NCBI RefSeq assembly: GCF_001542915.1 | Contig: NZ_LNNH01000039.1 | Location: forward strand, 1 to 64,000 | Direction of reading: 5' to 3' | Length of the DNA: 64,000 bases | DNA from: Peribacillus simplex | GTDB taxonomy: Bacteria; Bacillota; Bacilli; Bacillales; DSM-1321 | In this document: piece after piece, positions 26,938 through 34,457 of the stretch | Position numbering within the stretch: position 1 is the stretch's first letter | How the letters are laid out: every line of letters begins with the position of its first letter | Position numbers and translations under genes: made by a program | The notes under the pieces: model-generated | Database searches by the model: none | Told to the model about the DNA's origin: nothing | What the model saw: only the letters and a program-made list of their open reading frames with translations

Positions 26938-27591
26938 TTGAGATTTTTAGGATTACTTTGTGTGTTTGCCACAATATTTTTTATTCTTGCCGCAATCATA
27001 TCAGCTTTTAGAAAAACAGGGAAAGTTAAGAAAATGTTATTGTCATCGGTCGGGTCATTCATTTTACTTTTTGTTGTTGCATTTATCGCAGTAGCCATTG
27101 AAGATGCAGAAACTTCAAATGAAACAGAACCTGTAGTTGAAAAAAATTCTATTTCAGCTAATGAGACGATGAAGAGCGAAGAAAGTCAGGAAGAAGATTT
27201 GGAGGATGAATGGTTTCCCGAATCGGATTCAACAAGGGAAGAAAAAATCGAAGATACAATTAACAGCATTATAGATAAGAACTATAGCCACACGAATATT
27301 AGTGATATGGAAGTTAACGAAAACTTAGGTCTAAATGATGGGAGTAATATAGTTTTACCACATTTGAAATTTGACGCTATGAACAATGAAAAGAGGACTA
27401 AGAACTTAATTGAAATGTATAGCGAGGATTTAGCAGCTAATCTCGCCAAAGAGGAAGATATCAGTTAGCTGACGGTTTTCTGGGAAGCACTTATCTTTTA
27501 GAAGGCCAAAATATAGCGAAATTTACTTTTACAAGAAAAGGTGAGAATATGATTATTGGCGAAAGCTGGTATGATCCTTCTCTTAGGTAGG
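26938..27591 (+). pseudogene. Membrane-anchored acidic protein, frameshifted near the end
   Basis: TTG start at 26938 with GGAGGGG upstream. The open frame gives 176 residues to a stop at 27468: two N-terminal hydrophobic segments (about 3-24, 32-54), a strongly acidic linker (KSEESQEEDLEDEWFPESD), and a conserved-looking domain EEKIEDTINSIIDKNYSHTNI. Past the stop the coding sense continues in another frame as TYLLEGQNIAKFTFTRKGENM and IIGESWYDPSLR to 27591, so at least one indel lies near 27468-27500. The truncated product may still be made. Family not recognised. Confidence 0.6.
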
Positions 27592-27596
27592 TAAGT

Positions 27597-27806
27597 ATGA
27601 ACATAAATATCAAAGTGGAAGCTTCTCTGTTATAAATTCAGACTATAAAAAGGATCCTGGCTGGACAGCAGCCATTGCCGCATATAAATGGATTGAGCAG
27701 ATTAAAATGAGCTTTGCTGCGAGTGATGATTTTCGAATGACCAGGTGTTTTATAACGGAGATATTAATATTACGGAGTTAATTAAAAAGGCAAGACCTAC
27801 AATATA
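27597..27806 (+). pseudogene. Coding relic
   Basis: No start or ribosome site, but a continuous protein-like frame YEHKYQSGSFSVINSDYKK followed by DPGWTAAIAAYKWIEQIKM, then after a shift FYNGDINITELIKKARPTI to a stop at 27806, just before a terminator. It may be the remaining end of a second gene of the same unit as 26938. The first 40 bp are also found at 32566-32608. Confidence 0.5.
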
Positions 27807-27826
27807 AGAAGCCTTTTCAAACTAAT

Positions 27827-27862
27827 AAATCAAGCCCCTCACACTCTAGAAGAGGCTTGATT
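27827..27862 (+). terminator. Terminator
   Basis: AAATCAAGCC-CTC pairs with GAGGCTTGATTT (one bulge), followed by TTTT. Confidence 0.85.
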
Positions 27863-28100
27863 TTTTGGTTTTTTTACTATTGTAATTGTACAAGTACCGT
27901 TTTTTATTTGGAAATAATTTTCTTCACTCGATTTTTTACGAAAGTATAATGCTGAGCTAACATCAAAACTGTTTGACATTAATAGCTATTCTTTTACCTT
28001 TTGTAGTGTTTCTATTGATTTAAAAATATTATTGATATAGTAATATTGTAATGCTATAATTTTACTGTCATTAACCAATTTTTAGATAGGATGGTAAATT

Positions 28101-28670
28101 GTGAATAAATTAAAACAACTAGGTTTAGCTTCAATGTCTGCGTTGATGCTCTCAACAGTAGCACTTCCAACGTTTGCTAATGCTCAAAACTCAGACGAAT
28201 ATTATTCTGAGGACCTTAACTCTAATCCAGGACTTTTGAATGTTGAAGTTGATGAAGCTATTGAACTAGAATTAAGTCAAGTAGATTACTATGATCTTTT
28301 TAACACTGTAAGTAATAATCTTAATATTGCTGACGATCAACAACTATCTGGACAAATAACTACATTTGGTTTAAAAACAATGGCTGCAAAACAAGCAGCA
28401 AAACAGATGATTAAAAAGCTTAAGAATGTTGGATCACGTGCGTGGAATGAACAAATCAAAGTATATGTTGATAAATTACCATTAACAAGTAAAGCAAAAA
28501 AATCTTTGAACTACTATTTGAGTTACCAAGTTGTAATGGAAGCTTTTGACATATTAGTAGATTTCTCTGGTACTGCTGAAGCAGGGCTATCTAAGGCTTT
28601 AAAACAAGTTGGCGTACCAAGTTATTTAGCGGATGTTACATCAAGAGCGATAGTGTTTTTCTTACTCTAA
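28101..28670 (+). CDS. Secreted protein with hydrophobic C-terminal domain (candidate toxin precursor)
   Basis: 189 residues; GTG start with AGGATGG. Clear signal peptide (about 1-28, cleavage after ANAQ), then an acidic pro-like region (DEYYSEDLNSNPGLLNVEVDEAIELELSQ), then a basic and amphipathic domain from about residue 95 (KTMAAKQAAKQMIKKLKNVG) that ends in hydrophobic helices (YYLSYQVVMEAFDILVDFSG and RAIVFFLL) directly at the C-terminus. An acidic leader plus a cationic hydrophobic tail is the layout of processed antimicrobial proteins. Four bases after its stop begins a two-helix membrane protein gene. Flanked by terminators on both sides. I do not recognise the family with certainty. 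Confidence 0.65.
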   Translation: MNKLKQLGLASMSALMLSTVALPTFANAQNSDEYYSEDLNSNPGLLNVEVDEAIELELSQVDYYDLFNTVSNNLNIADDQQLSGQITTFGLKTMAAKQAAKQMIKKLKNVGSRAWNEQIKVYVDKLPLTSKAKKSLNYYLSYQVVMEAFDILVDFSGTAEAGLSKALKQVGVPSYLADVTSRAIVFFLL

Positions 28671-28674
28671 ATAA

Positions 28675-28872
28675 ATGGAAGTGATTAAAATATATTTATT
28701 TTTTTTGATATTGTTGGTTATTACTGGATTAGTCTCTGTTATTGATATTTTTATGGGATTAAAAGATCTTAATGCTGGAATAAAACTGTTTGTGAATTTG
28801 TCTAATATTTTATTTTTTGCTTCATTAATATTTTTTGTAATTAAAAGTGGAAAAACATATAAGCAAAAATAA
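28675..28872 (+). CDS. 65-residue two-helix membrane protein (candidate immunity partner)
   Basis: Two hydrophobic helices (about 5-27 and 36-57) joined by a short loop (MGLKDLNAG), basic C-terminus KSGKTYKQK. It begins four bases after the stop of the secreted-protein gene without a separate ribosome site, so translation is probably coupled. It has the same size and topology as the 54-residue proteins in the duplicated segment, although the sequences do not obviously align. Immunity to the secreted neighbour is an inference from position and topology. Confidence 0.6.
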   Translation: MEVIKIYLFFLILLVITGLVSVIDIFMGLKDLNAGIKLFVNLSNILFFASLIFFVIKSGKTYKQK

Positions 28873-28883
28873 AAAAGATTAGC

Positions 28884-28913
28884 AAAACCTGTAGAGGCAA
28901 TTCTACAGGTTTT
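28884..28913 (+). terminator. Terminator after the secreted/two-helix pair
   Basis: AAAACCTGTAGA pairs with TCTACAGGTTTT, then TTC; perfect 12-bp stem. Confidence 0.9.
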
Positions 28914-28963
28914 TTCTATATTAATAGTTTTTATGCAGCAAATAATTCTGTGAAAAAAGCTTT

Positions 28964-29869
28964 TCAAGCCTTTTTATCTGCAGTAATCTTTTTAGCTTTC
29001 TGAAACTTTTCTAATGCTGTTTCAGTACCCTTTCCAAAAGTGGAATAATATTCCATATAAAGTGTGGCTTGTAAAATCCACGTAAGATTGCCTTTAGCAC
29101 CCTTTTGAACAGTTACGATAGCCGCCTTAGTCTTAGGTCCCCATTTTCCGTCCACAACCAACTTTTTATTGAATTGCTTATTAAGTTCGGTTTGTAGTGC
29201 TTTGTTAAGGGCTGACTTAGTTTTAGGTCCCGGATACCATCCAAAATGAGATTAAATACATACCGGCTATTTAGTGATTTCTGAATGGAAACGATCGTGT
29301 TATCACCTTTGCCTTCGGAAGGATTCTTACTTACCTCATGAGCTACTTCTTTTTTAGGCAGCTCAGTAACAACTTCTGAACCTGACTTAAATTTCAAGGT
29401 TAGATTCGGTCTTTTGCCGGCCTACAGCTGGGTAAAGGAAAAGCAACCTGTCATTTCTAAGTGTGGGTAATCCTTAAAGCCTATCCAATCTCCTCCCCAT
29501 TTAAACCCAAGTTCTTTTCCAATGGCAGCTACACGTCTCCATTTTGCATTTACCGTCCACAAGGCTGTTTTTCCATCATCACTAACAAGGAAATAATCAA
29601 TGGCGTATCCATAATTGTGAATAGATTGTCCAGGTTTCGCTTGCGTCACTTTTGACTTAGCTATTACCCTTGTAGCTATAAAGACGGCTTTGAGCGTATA
29701 GTGCAGCCTGTTCTTCCATTGAGCGATAACCTGAACTTATTTGGACGTAAATTCCTTCCTTATACGATCGTTTTATCATTTCCAATGCCGAGCCCTTCAC
29801 AATAAAATTAATCCCTACACCCATTTTTCTAGCTGATCTATCCAGCAAAGTTTGTAAAGATACAGTCAT
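28964..29869 (-). pseudogene. Phage endolysin (M15-type peptidase plus peptidoglycan-binding domain), broken
   Basis: Four frame pieces on the minus strand form one endolysin: 29869-29657 (VSLQTLLDRSARKMGVGINF...ISSGYRSMEEQAALYAQ), 29649-29422 (HNYGYAIDYFLVSDDGKTALWTVNAKW...HLEM, with the zinc-binding pattern of VanY/M15 L-alanoyl-D-glutamate peptidases), and two pieces to 28964 with repeated peptidoglycan-binding motifs (LNSRYVFNLILDG, VVDGKWGPKTKAAI). Frames change between the pieces, so no full enzyme can be made. Upstream lie holin genes, the usual lysis-cassette order. Confidence 0.8.
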
Positions 29870-29919
29870 TTTCTAACATCCCCCTTTTATACAAGATAAA
29901 AAGCCACCCGATAGGCAGC

Positions 29920-30165
29920 TCATTTTAATCCTTGTTTTTTCAAAACTCCTTCTTGTTTCTTCGCTTTCTCGGTTAGGAGATATTGATTCTTATACACACC
30001 GTATAGAGCAAACATAAGAGGCACTATGGCTGTAAGGAAATTAATAAATGAATTGATAGTATTTTCAATGAACCATTCCACCTGAAAGCCGAGTGATTGA
30101 AAAAATAAAAGCAGTGCACCCAGTGCACCGCCTATCATCGCTATATATTGTTTTGTTTTATCCAA
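29920..30165 (-). CDS. SPP1-type phage holin
   Basis: 81 residues; TTG start at 30165 with AGGAGAGG. MDKTKQYIAMIGGALGALLLFFQSLGFQVEWF-like opening, then a second helix SFINFLTAIVPLMFALYGVYKN and a basic tail. This is the SPP1-type holin pattern of Bacillus prophages. The gene is intact although the endolysin after it is broken. Its start overlaps the end region of the XhlA-like fragment. Confidence 0.8.
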   Translation of the reverse strand: MDKTKQYIAMIGGALGALLLFFQSLGFQVEWFIENTINSFINFLTAIVPLMFALYGVYKNQYLLTEKAKKQEGVLKKQGLK

Positions 30166-30166
30166 T

Positions 30167-30470
30167 TTAGACCTCTCCTTTATTTTCAATTTTATCGATG
30201 CGCTTATGCGCCTGCTTGGTATTATCATCAATTCGAACGACTTGTTCTGACAATGTGTTCCATCGTTTCTCACTCGCTTTAAAATCAATTCGCATTAAAT
30301 CAACGGATTGACAAATATTTTCTAACTTGGTTTTGATAATGGCCGATTCAGTCGCATCATTTTTTACACTTATCCCGATTTCGATGAAACGTAAAAAAAC
30401 CGATGACCAATCCGGCCACAGTACAAAAAAGCCCTATGCATGTAATTAGATACCCCATATCTATTTCCAA
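30167..30470 (-). pseudogene. XhlA/BhlA-like phage membrane protein, frameshifted
   Basis: TTG start at 30470 with GGAGGGGGG. First frame: MGYLITCIGLFCTVAGLVIG, then FFTFHRNRDKCKK and a stop; the sense continues one base off as VKNDATESAIIKTKLENICQ and ends KQAHKRIDKIENKGEV at 30167. A single indel in GTGTAAAAAATG, a homopolymer, separates them. Intact relatives are about 100 residues with one helix and a coiled-coil tail, found before the holin in prophages. Confidence 0.75.
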
Positions 30471-30483
30471 AAATGCCCCCCTC

Positions 30484-30678
30484 CTAACCGGCTTGTGGCT
30501 GCAATCGATCAATTAACTTGGTCCTCACCACTTCCGTTAAAGTTGGCAGAGCTTCGTTTTGTTCATACTCCTCAGCATTAAGAGGAATATACCCATTGAG
30601 AGTAATGGTACCCTCCGGATCTTGACTTTGGAACTGCACATGGACCGTAGAAACTACACTTCCATCGATTAAAAACAT
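30484..30678 (-). CDS. Small phage structural/late protein
   Basis: 64 residues: FLIDGSVVSTVHVQFQSQDP then a beta-rich part and a helical end (LPTLTEVVRTKLIDRLQ). Such short proteins stand between tail-fibre and holin genes in Bacillus prophages. No strong ribosome site is visible. First gene of the remnant lysis cassette; the rest of the prophage is missing upstream. Confidence 0.55.
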   Translation of the reverse strand: MFLIDGSVVSTVHVQFQSQDPEGTITLNGYIPLNAEEYEQNEALPTLTEVVRTKLIDRLQPQAG

Positions 30679-30717
30679 TTCTTGTGTCTACTGGAAAACA
30701 CAAAAAAAGCACAGCGT

Positions 30718-30747
30718 GTATAAATAGTGTTGGACCACTATTTATAC
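30718..30747 (+). promoter_or_regulatory. Inverted repeat in the leader of the HTH gene
   Basis: GTATAAATAGTG (30718-30729) and CACTATTTATAC (30736-30747) form a perfect 12-bp inverted repeat with loop TTGGAC. It could be an operator or the first hairpin of a structured leader. Confidence 0.6.
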
Positions 30748-30818
30748 CGTCCGCCTACTTACGATAGGCAAACACTTGCTGTACCCTTAGATGTAGTTTA
30801 TTACATCATGGGTTTCTT

Positions 30819-30854
30819 AGCAACGGTTTGCTCACCCAGGGCCGTTGCTTTTTG
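30819..30854 (+). terminator. Terminator/attenuator hairpin before the HTH gene
   Basis: AGCAACGG (30819-30826) pairs with CCGTTGCT (30842-30849), followed by TTTTG. It stands only 20 bp before the ATG at 30875, so transcripts made from upstream must read through it. Confidence 0.65.
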
Positions 30855-30874
30855 TTGTCTAAGGAGACTGCAAA

Positions 30875-31681
30875 ATGAAGAAACGTATCGACGTAATATC
30901 AAATGAAGAATCATATAACAACCTATCTTCTTTCACAGTTATTGAAGAATTAAATAAAACGGTACGAGTTTACAGGGACGTCATTCGTCTGGACATTAAA
31001 CGTTCAGATGTACAATCCAGACTAATTGCATTGTTGGAGCTCTTGAAGCGTCATAGCTGTAAGCAACTTGGTGTGAGCTATATGTGTAAGAATACAATTG
31101 CAGATAAGCTTGAAGTATCTTATAAAACTGTTCAACGATTAATGAAGAAACTCGAAGTCCTCGGGATGATCTGCCAAGTACCTATGAAGAGGAAAAAGGA
31201 TATGATGCAAACAGCTAATGCTATTATCATTCAGCCTGTAAATGATGAAATGACCGGCAAGACCCCTGTGAAAATGACCAAGAAGTGTCCGGCCATTAAA
31301 ACAACTACATCTTTCTTAAAACAAAATATTAAAAACAATAAACGTAAAGCCGTTGTGGATAATTCTCTAGCAAAATCTTTAAACCAAGCAAATTTTGTAG
31401 CCCATTGGGTTCCGGGTGTATTTAGTAATCTAGTAGGTTCTTTCTACGAGAAAGCTGAAACTATACAAGAGTTCTGGAAGGTAATTAAGCAGTGTAATAG
31501 AGTGGTTGATTATTCTACTAACAAAAGAGCATTCACAAGGGGACAGGAAATAGAAATCGGCACCAAAGCGTTCAAGGAATTTGTTATGAAGGTGAAAAGT
31601 AGAGTGAATATGCGTAAAGGGCAATTTGCTTATTTCAACGGCATTGTGAACAAGCAAAATCACTCAAGTTTAGGAATATAA
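30875..31681 (+). CDS. Helix-turn-helix protein of phage/plasmid type
   Basis: 268 residues; ATG with AAGGAGA upstream. A helix-turn-helix domain lies at about 65-100 (CKNTIADKLEVSYKTVQRLMKKLEVLGMI). A basic linker follows, and a C-terminal helical domain (VPGVFSNLVGSFYEKAETIQEFWKVI, KAFKEFVMKVKSRVNMRKGQFAYFNGIVNKQ) typical of DnaD-like or replication-initiator-associated proteins on Bacillus mobile elements. Function in replication or regulation is a guess. Its 3' end joins the duplicated segment; an eroded copy of that end exists near 25.75 kb. Confidence 0.65.
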   Translation: MKKRIDVISNEESYNNLSSFTVIEELNKTVRVYRDVIRLDIKRSDVQSRLIALLELLKRHSCKQLGVSYMCKNTIADKLEVSYKTVQRLMKKLEVLGMICQVPMKRKKDMMQTANAIIIQPVNDEMTGKTPVKMTKKCPAIKTTTSFLKQNIKNNKRKAVVDNSLAKSLNQANFVAHWVPGVFSNLVGSFYEKAETIQEFWKVIKQCNRVVDYSTNKRAFTRGQEIEIGTKAFKEFVMKVKSRVNMRKGQFAYFNGIVNKQNHSSLGI

Positions 31682-31682
31682 A

Positions 31683-31719
31683 AACCCTGACAAGAACTAG
31701 CTAATTTCTTGTCAGGGTT
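31683..31719. terminator. Hairpin terminator (duplicated, copy 2)
   Basis: The same 13-bp perfect stem as copy 1, between the plus-strand HTH gene and the minus-strand two-helix gene; it can serve both. Confidence 0.85.
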
Positions 31720-31764
31720 AGTAAATATCTTTTCTTGAGGGAGAATTTACTTTTATCTTATAGT

Positions 31765-31929
31765 TCATTGATTTGTTCCATTAAACAGGTATACCCATAA
31801 GATAAATAAGAAAATTACCCAGTAATAAGAATGTCTAGTTTTTTTGTCTTTTTGTTTTTTTTCTATAATTTGATATAAACAAAACACAATCATTGCACTT
31901 ATAAAAACACCTTGTAAATAATTCATCAT
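31765..31929 (-). CDS. 54-residue two-helix membrane protein, copy 2 (candidate immunity protein)
   Basis: Same length and start as copy 1, with a Leu-Trp-Val ending of helix 2 instead of Leu-Cys-Leu and otherwise identical protein sequence. It begins 17 bp after the stop of the broken secreted-protein gene. AAAGGATAG upstream is a weak, distant ribosome site. Intact frame in both copies while the larger partner decayed in both suggests, but does not prove, that the small protein is still useful. Confidence 0.6.
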   Translation of the reverse strand: MMNYLQGVFISAMIVFCLYQIIEKKQKDKKTRHSYYWVIFLFILWVYLFNGTNQ

Positions 31930-31946
31930 ATTAGTTTATCTATCCT

Positions 31947-32447
31947 TTATTTTAATAGATTATAAGCCTCTTTCATATCTGCCTTAGCCGAATTACTTGC
32001 ACTATATATTTGATATGCTGCCAAGCCTGCAGTACCTGTTGCGCCAATTAAACCAACAACTGTCCACCAATAAAGGGCACCAATACCCGCAGAAATCATG
32101 GCAGCTGACGATTCAAGAATAGTAGATTTTGCACTTGATACATTTTTAGATAACTGTTTAAAGTCGACTACTTTTGCTCCATAACTAACATTTTTTTGTT
32201 CTTGGTGATCCTTTTCCACCATCTAAAAATGCATTAGTTGGTTCTTTATATGCCTTTAAAGTGTATTTTTCACACCAATATATGACCATCATCATTTTTA
32301 ATATCAATGGTTTGTGTATTACTATTTTCTAAATTTCTAAATTCTTCAATAGTTTCATTCAAGAAATCTGCTTGATTGTCTACCGTTGTTTCAGCCAAAC
32401 TTTTGGGGATAAAGGCTGTACTAAAAAACACTAACTATTAATGCCAT
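31947..32447 (-). pseudogene. Secreted precursor with hydrophobic C-terminus, copy 2, frameshifted
   Basis: Pieces in order: signal segment MALIVSV...STAFIPKSLAE, TTVDNQADFLNETIEEFRN, EPTNAFLDGGKGSPR, then VSYGAKVVDFKQLSKN and the hydrophobic end ALYWWTVVGLIGATGTAGLA with tail QIYSASNSAKADMKEAYNLLK. Indels lie in T and A runs (near 32424, 32275 and 32190). The last 91 codons are open from an ATG at 32222, but that ATG has no ribosome site and enters the frame only after the shift. The reconstructed protein is about 175 residues: signal peptide, polar middle, hydrophobic helix pair, short charged tail, like SdpC-type toxin precursors. Confidence 0.7.
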
Positions 32448-32742
32448 TACAATTACTCTTATCTTATTTCCATCTCCTCTAATCATGTAGTCGTTTATTA
32501 AACTATCATATTTTTCAACAATATGTAATATTTGGATTGATTATCTATTTATTCAAAAAAAGTTGATCCTTCTCTAAGGTAGATAAGTATGGACATACAT
32601 ATCAAAGTTTACTTACATTCAAATGATACGAAGTTTTCACAAAGTGAAAGCTTTCCTGTGCCCCTTAAATTCGCCAAACCACTCACCACCATGATCTCCC
32701 TTCATAATCTGTAACTAGGCACATTTATGAGGGGGACGAATC

Positions 32743-34134
32743 ATGGGACTGGAGTTGACAGCACTACACTGGATTTATGTTGTATTCATTGCATTGATCA
32801 TTGGATTTATGGTAAAGCGTCGGGATACGACCCTCATTTGCATCATTGGAATTTTTCTATTGGCGTTGGTGGCTACAGGCAGTTTAGCTTCGTCGATAAG
32901 CGGGATATTCAACAGCTTCATTTTCGCCATCACGGAATTAATGTCGACGATATTGATCATCTCCATCATTGTCGCCATGAGCACGGTGTTGACCAAGTCT
33001 GGAATCAACGATGTCATGATTGCTCCTTTTGCTAAATTCATTAAAAATCCTGCACTTGCCTTTTGGATAATCGGAATCATCATGATGATCATATCGTGGT
33101 TTTTTTGGCCTTCACCGGCGGTTGCCTTACTTGGTGCGGTTCTGCTTCCCGTAGCGTTACGGGCAGGTTTGCCGGCGCTCGGCGTGGCGATGGCCATGAA
33201 CCTATTTGGCCACGGTATCGCGCTATCAGGGGATTTCATCATTCAAGCGGCACCCAAACTGACGGCAGACGCGGCTTCAATTCCAGTCGGTGATGTCATC
33301 GCCGCCAGCATTCCCCTTGTGATTACGATGGGGGTTGTCACCACCCTCTCCGCTTTCATCCTCTTGAAGCGGGATATGAAGCTTGGAAGAATCAAAGCAG
33401 ATGATAATGCGGGCATCGTCCAGGATCAAGCAGGAAGTGAAGAACTGCTCACTCTGGCACAAAAGAAGTTTTTTGCCATATTCATTCCGCTTGCATTTCT
33501 GCTCGATGTGGTGGCGTTGTCTATCTTGAAGCTGCAGGGCGGAGATGCGACGGCGTTGGTGGGCGGTACGGCGGTTTTCATTTTACTGATTTTATCTCTT
33601 GTGGCACATAAACAACAGGGCCTTGAAAAATCGACGGCCTATTTGATTCAAGGCTTTCAATTTGGCTTTAAGGTATTCGGACCGGTCATTCCAATCGCTG
33701 CATTCTTCTATTTAGGTGATTCCGGCTTCAATCAAATCATCGGAGATCATTTACCAAAAACGTCGCTCGGCATCGTCAATGACCTCGGTGCCGCCTTAGC
33801 GGCCTCTGTTCCTTTGACGAAGGAGATCGCTGCCGTAACATTAACAGGCATCGGTGCCATCACTGGCCTTGACGGGTCGGGATTCTCAGGCATTTCCTTG
33901 GCCGGGTCGGTTGCCAAACTATTTGGCACGGCCATCGGCAGCGGAACCGCTACCTTGACTGCACTGGGGCAAATCACTGCGATTTGGGTTGGCGGAGGCA
34001 CCTTGATTCCCTGGGCACTGATTCCAGCCGCGGCAATGTGTAATGTCAGCCCCTTCGAGCTGGCGCGCCGGAATTTACTGCCGGTGGCAATCGGCCTTGC
34101 AGTCACAACCATCGTCGCGATGTTTCTTATTTAA
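32743..34134 (+). CDS. Ion-transporter-superfamily permease (GntP/DcuC-like)
   Basis: 463 residues, about 12-13 helices, ATG with GAGGGGG upstream. Two halves with re-entrant-type glycine-rich loops (ISWFFWPSPAVALLGAVLLPVALRAG and TGIGAITGLDGSGFSGISLAGS) and conserved APK and LTALGQITAIW segments fit the ion transporter superfamily, which carries organic acids or gluconate-type substrates or exchanges Na+/H+. The substrate is not visible. Single gene with a terminator; codon use is like the core chromosome, in contrast to the AT-rich region to its left. Confidence 0.75.
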   Translation: MGLELTALHWIYVVFIALIIGFMVKRRDTTLICIIGIFLLALVATGSLASSISGIFNSFIFAITELMSTILIISIIVAMSTVLTKSGINDVMIAPFAKFIKNPALAFWIIGIIMMIISWFFWPSPAVALLGAVLLPVALRAGLPALGVAMAMNLFGHGIALSGDFIIQAAPKLTADAASIPVGDVIAASIPLVITMGVVTTLSAFILLKRDMKLGRIKADDNAGIVQDQAGSEELLTLAQKKFFAIFIPLAFLLDVVALSILKLQGGDATALVGGTAVFILLILSLVAHKQQGLEKSTAYLIQGFQFGFKVFGPVIPIAAFFYLGDSGFNQIIGDHLPKTSLGIVNDLGAALAASVPLTKEIAAVTLTGIGAITGLDGSGFSGISLAGSVAKLFGTAIGSGTATLTALGQITAIWVGGGTLIPWALIPAAAMCNVSPFELARRNLLPVAIGLAVTTIVAMFLI

Positions 34135-34201
34135 TTGATGTATGCCAGATTTGTGTGAGGTTTGAAACACGGAACAACCTCTTGATTTCCATATCATATT
34201 T

Positions 34202-34236
34202 AAAAAAGGACTGAATAAAATAATCAGTCCTTTTTT
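34202..34236 (+). terminator. Terminator after the permease
   Basis: AAAAAAGGACTGA pairs with TCAGTCCTTTTTT; perfect 13-bp stem. Confidence 0.9.
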
Positions 34237-34383
34237 AATTCAATCGTCAATATAACTATGGATTTCGGCGATATTTTTTCCCTCATCCCTATCTTGCTGG
34301 ACTCACATTGCCGCTAACCGGACTTACATCAAGTATGATTCTACAGCCGAGGAGATTAGTGCCCTGACTATTGTTATATCCTA

Positions 34384-34423
34384 AAAAAAGCAGGTAAACT
34401 CGATCATTACCGAGTTTACCTGC
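34384..34423 (-). terminator. Terminator of the amino-acid permease
   Basis: GCAGGTAAACTCG (34390-34402) pairs with CGAGTTTACCTGC (34411-34423); on the minus strand seven T follow. Confidence 0.9.
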
Positions 34424-34457
34424 CATCAGGGATGCGGTTTCTACTGTCGTTCAGCCG

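Larger units (their letters stand above)
31669..32554. repeat. Segmental duplication, copy 2
   Basis: Matches 25938-26764 in the same orientation. It keeps the hydrophobic region of the secreted-protein gene that copy 1 has lost. Immediately after its right end (32566-32608) follows a short match to 27570-27612, so relative to the copy 1 locus about 800 bp containing the 26938 gene is absent here. Confidence 0.85.

Noticed and set aside
31947-32222. 91-codon frame read as an intact gene
   Set aside because: Its ATG lies inside the sequence of the longer precursor in a shifted frame and has no ribosome site; treated as the end of a pseudogene.
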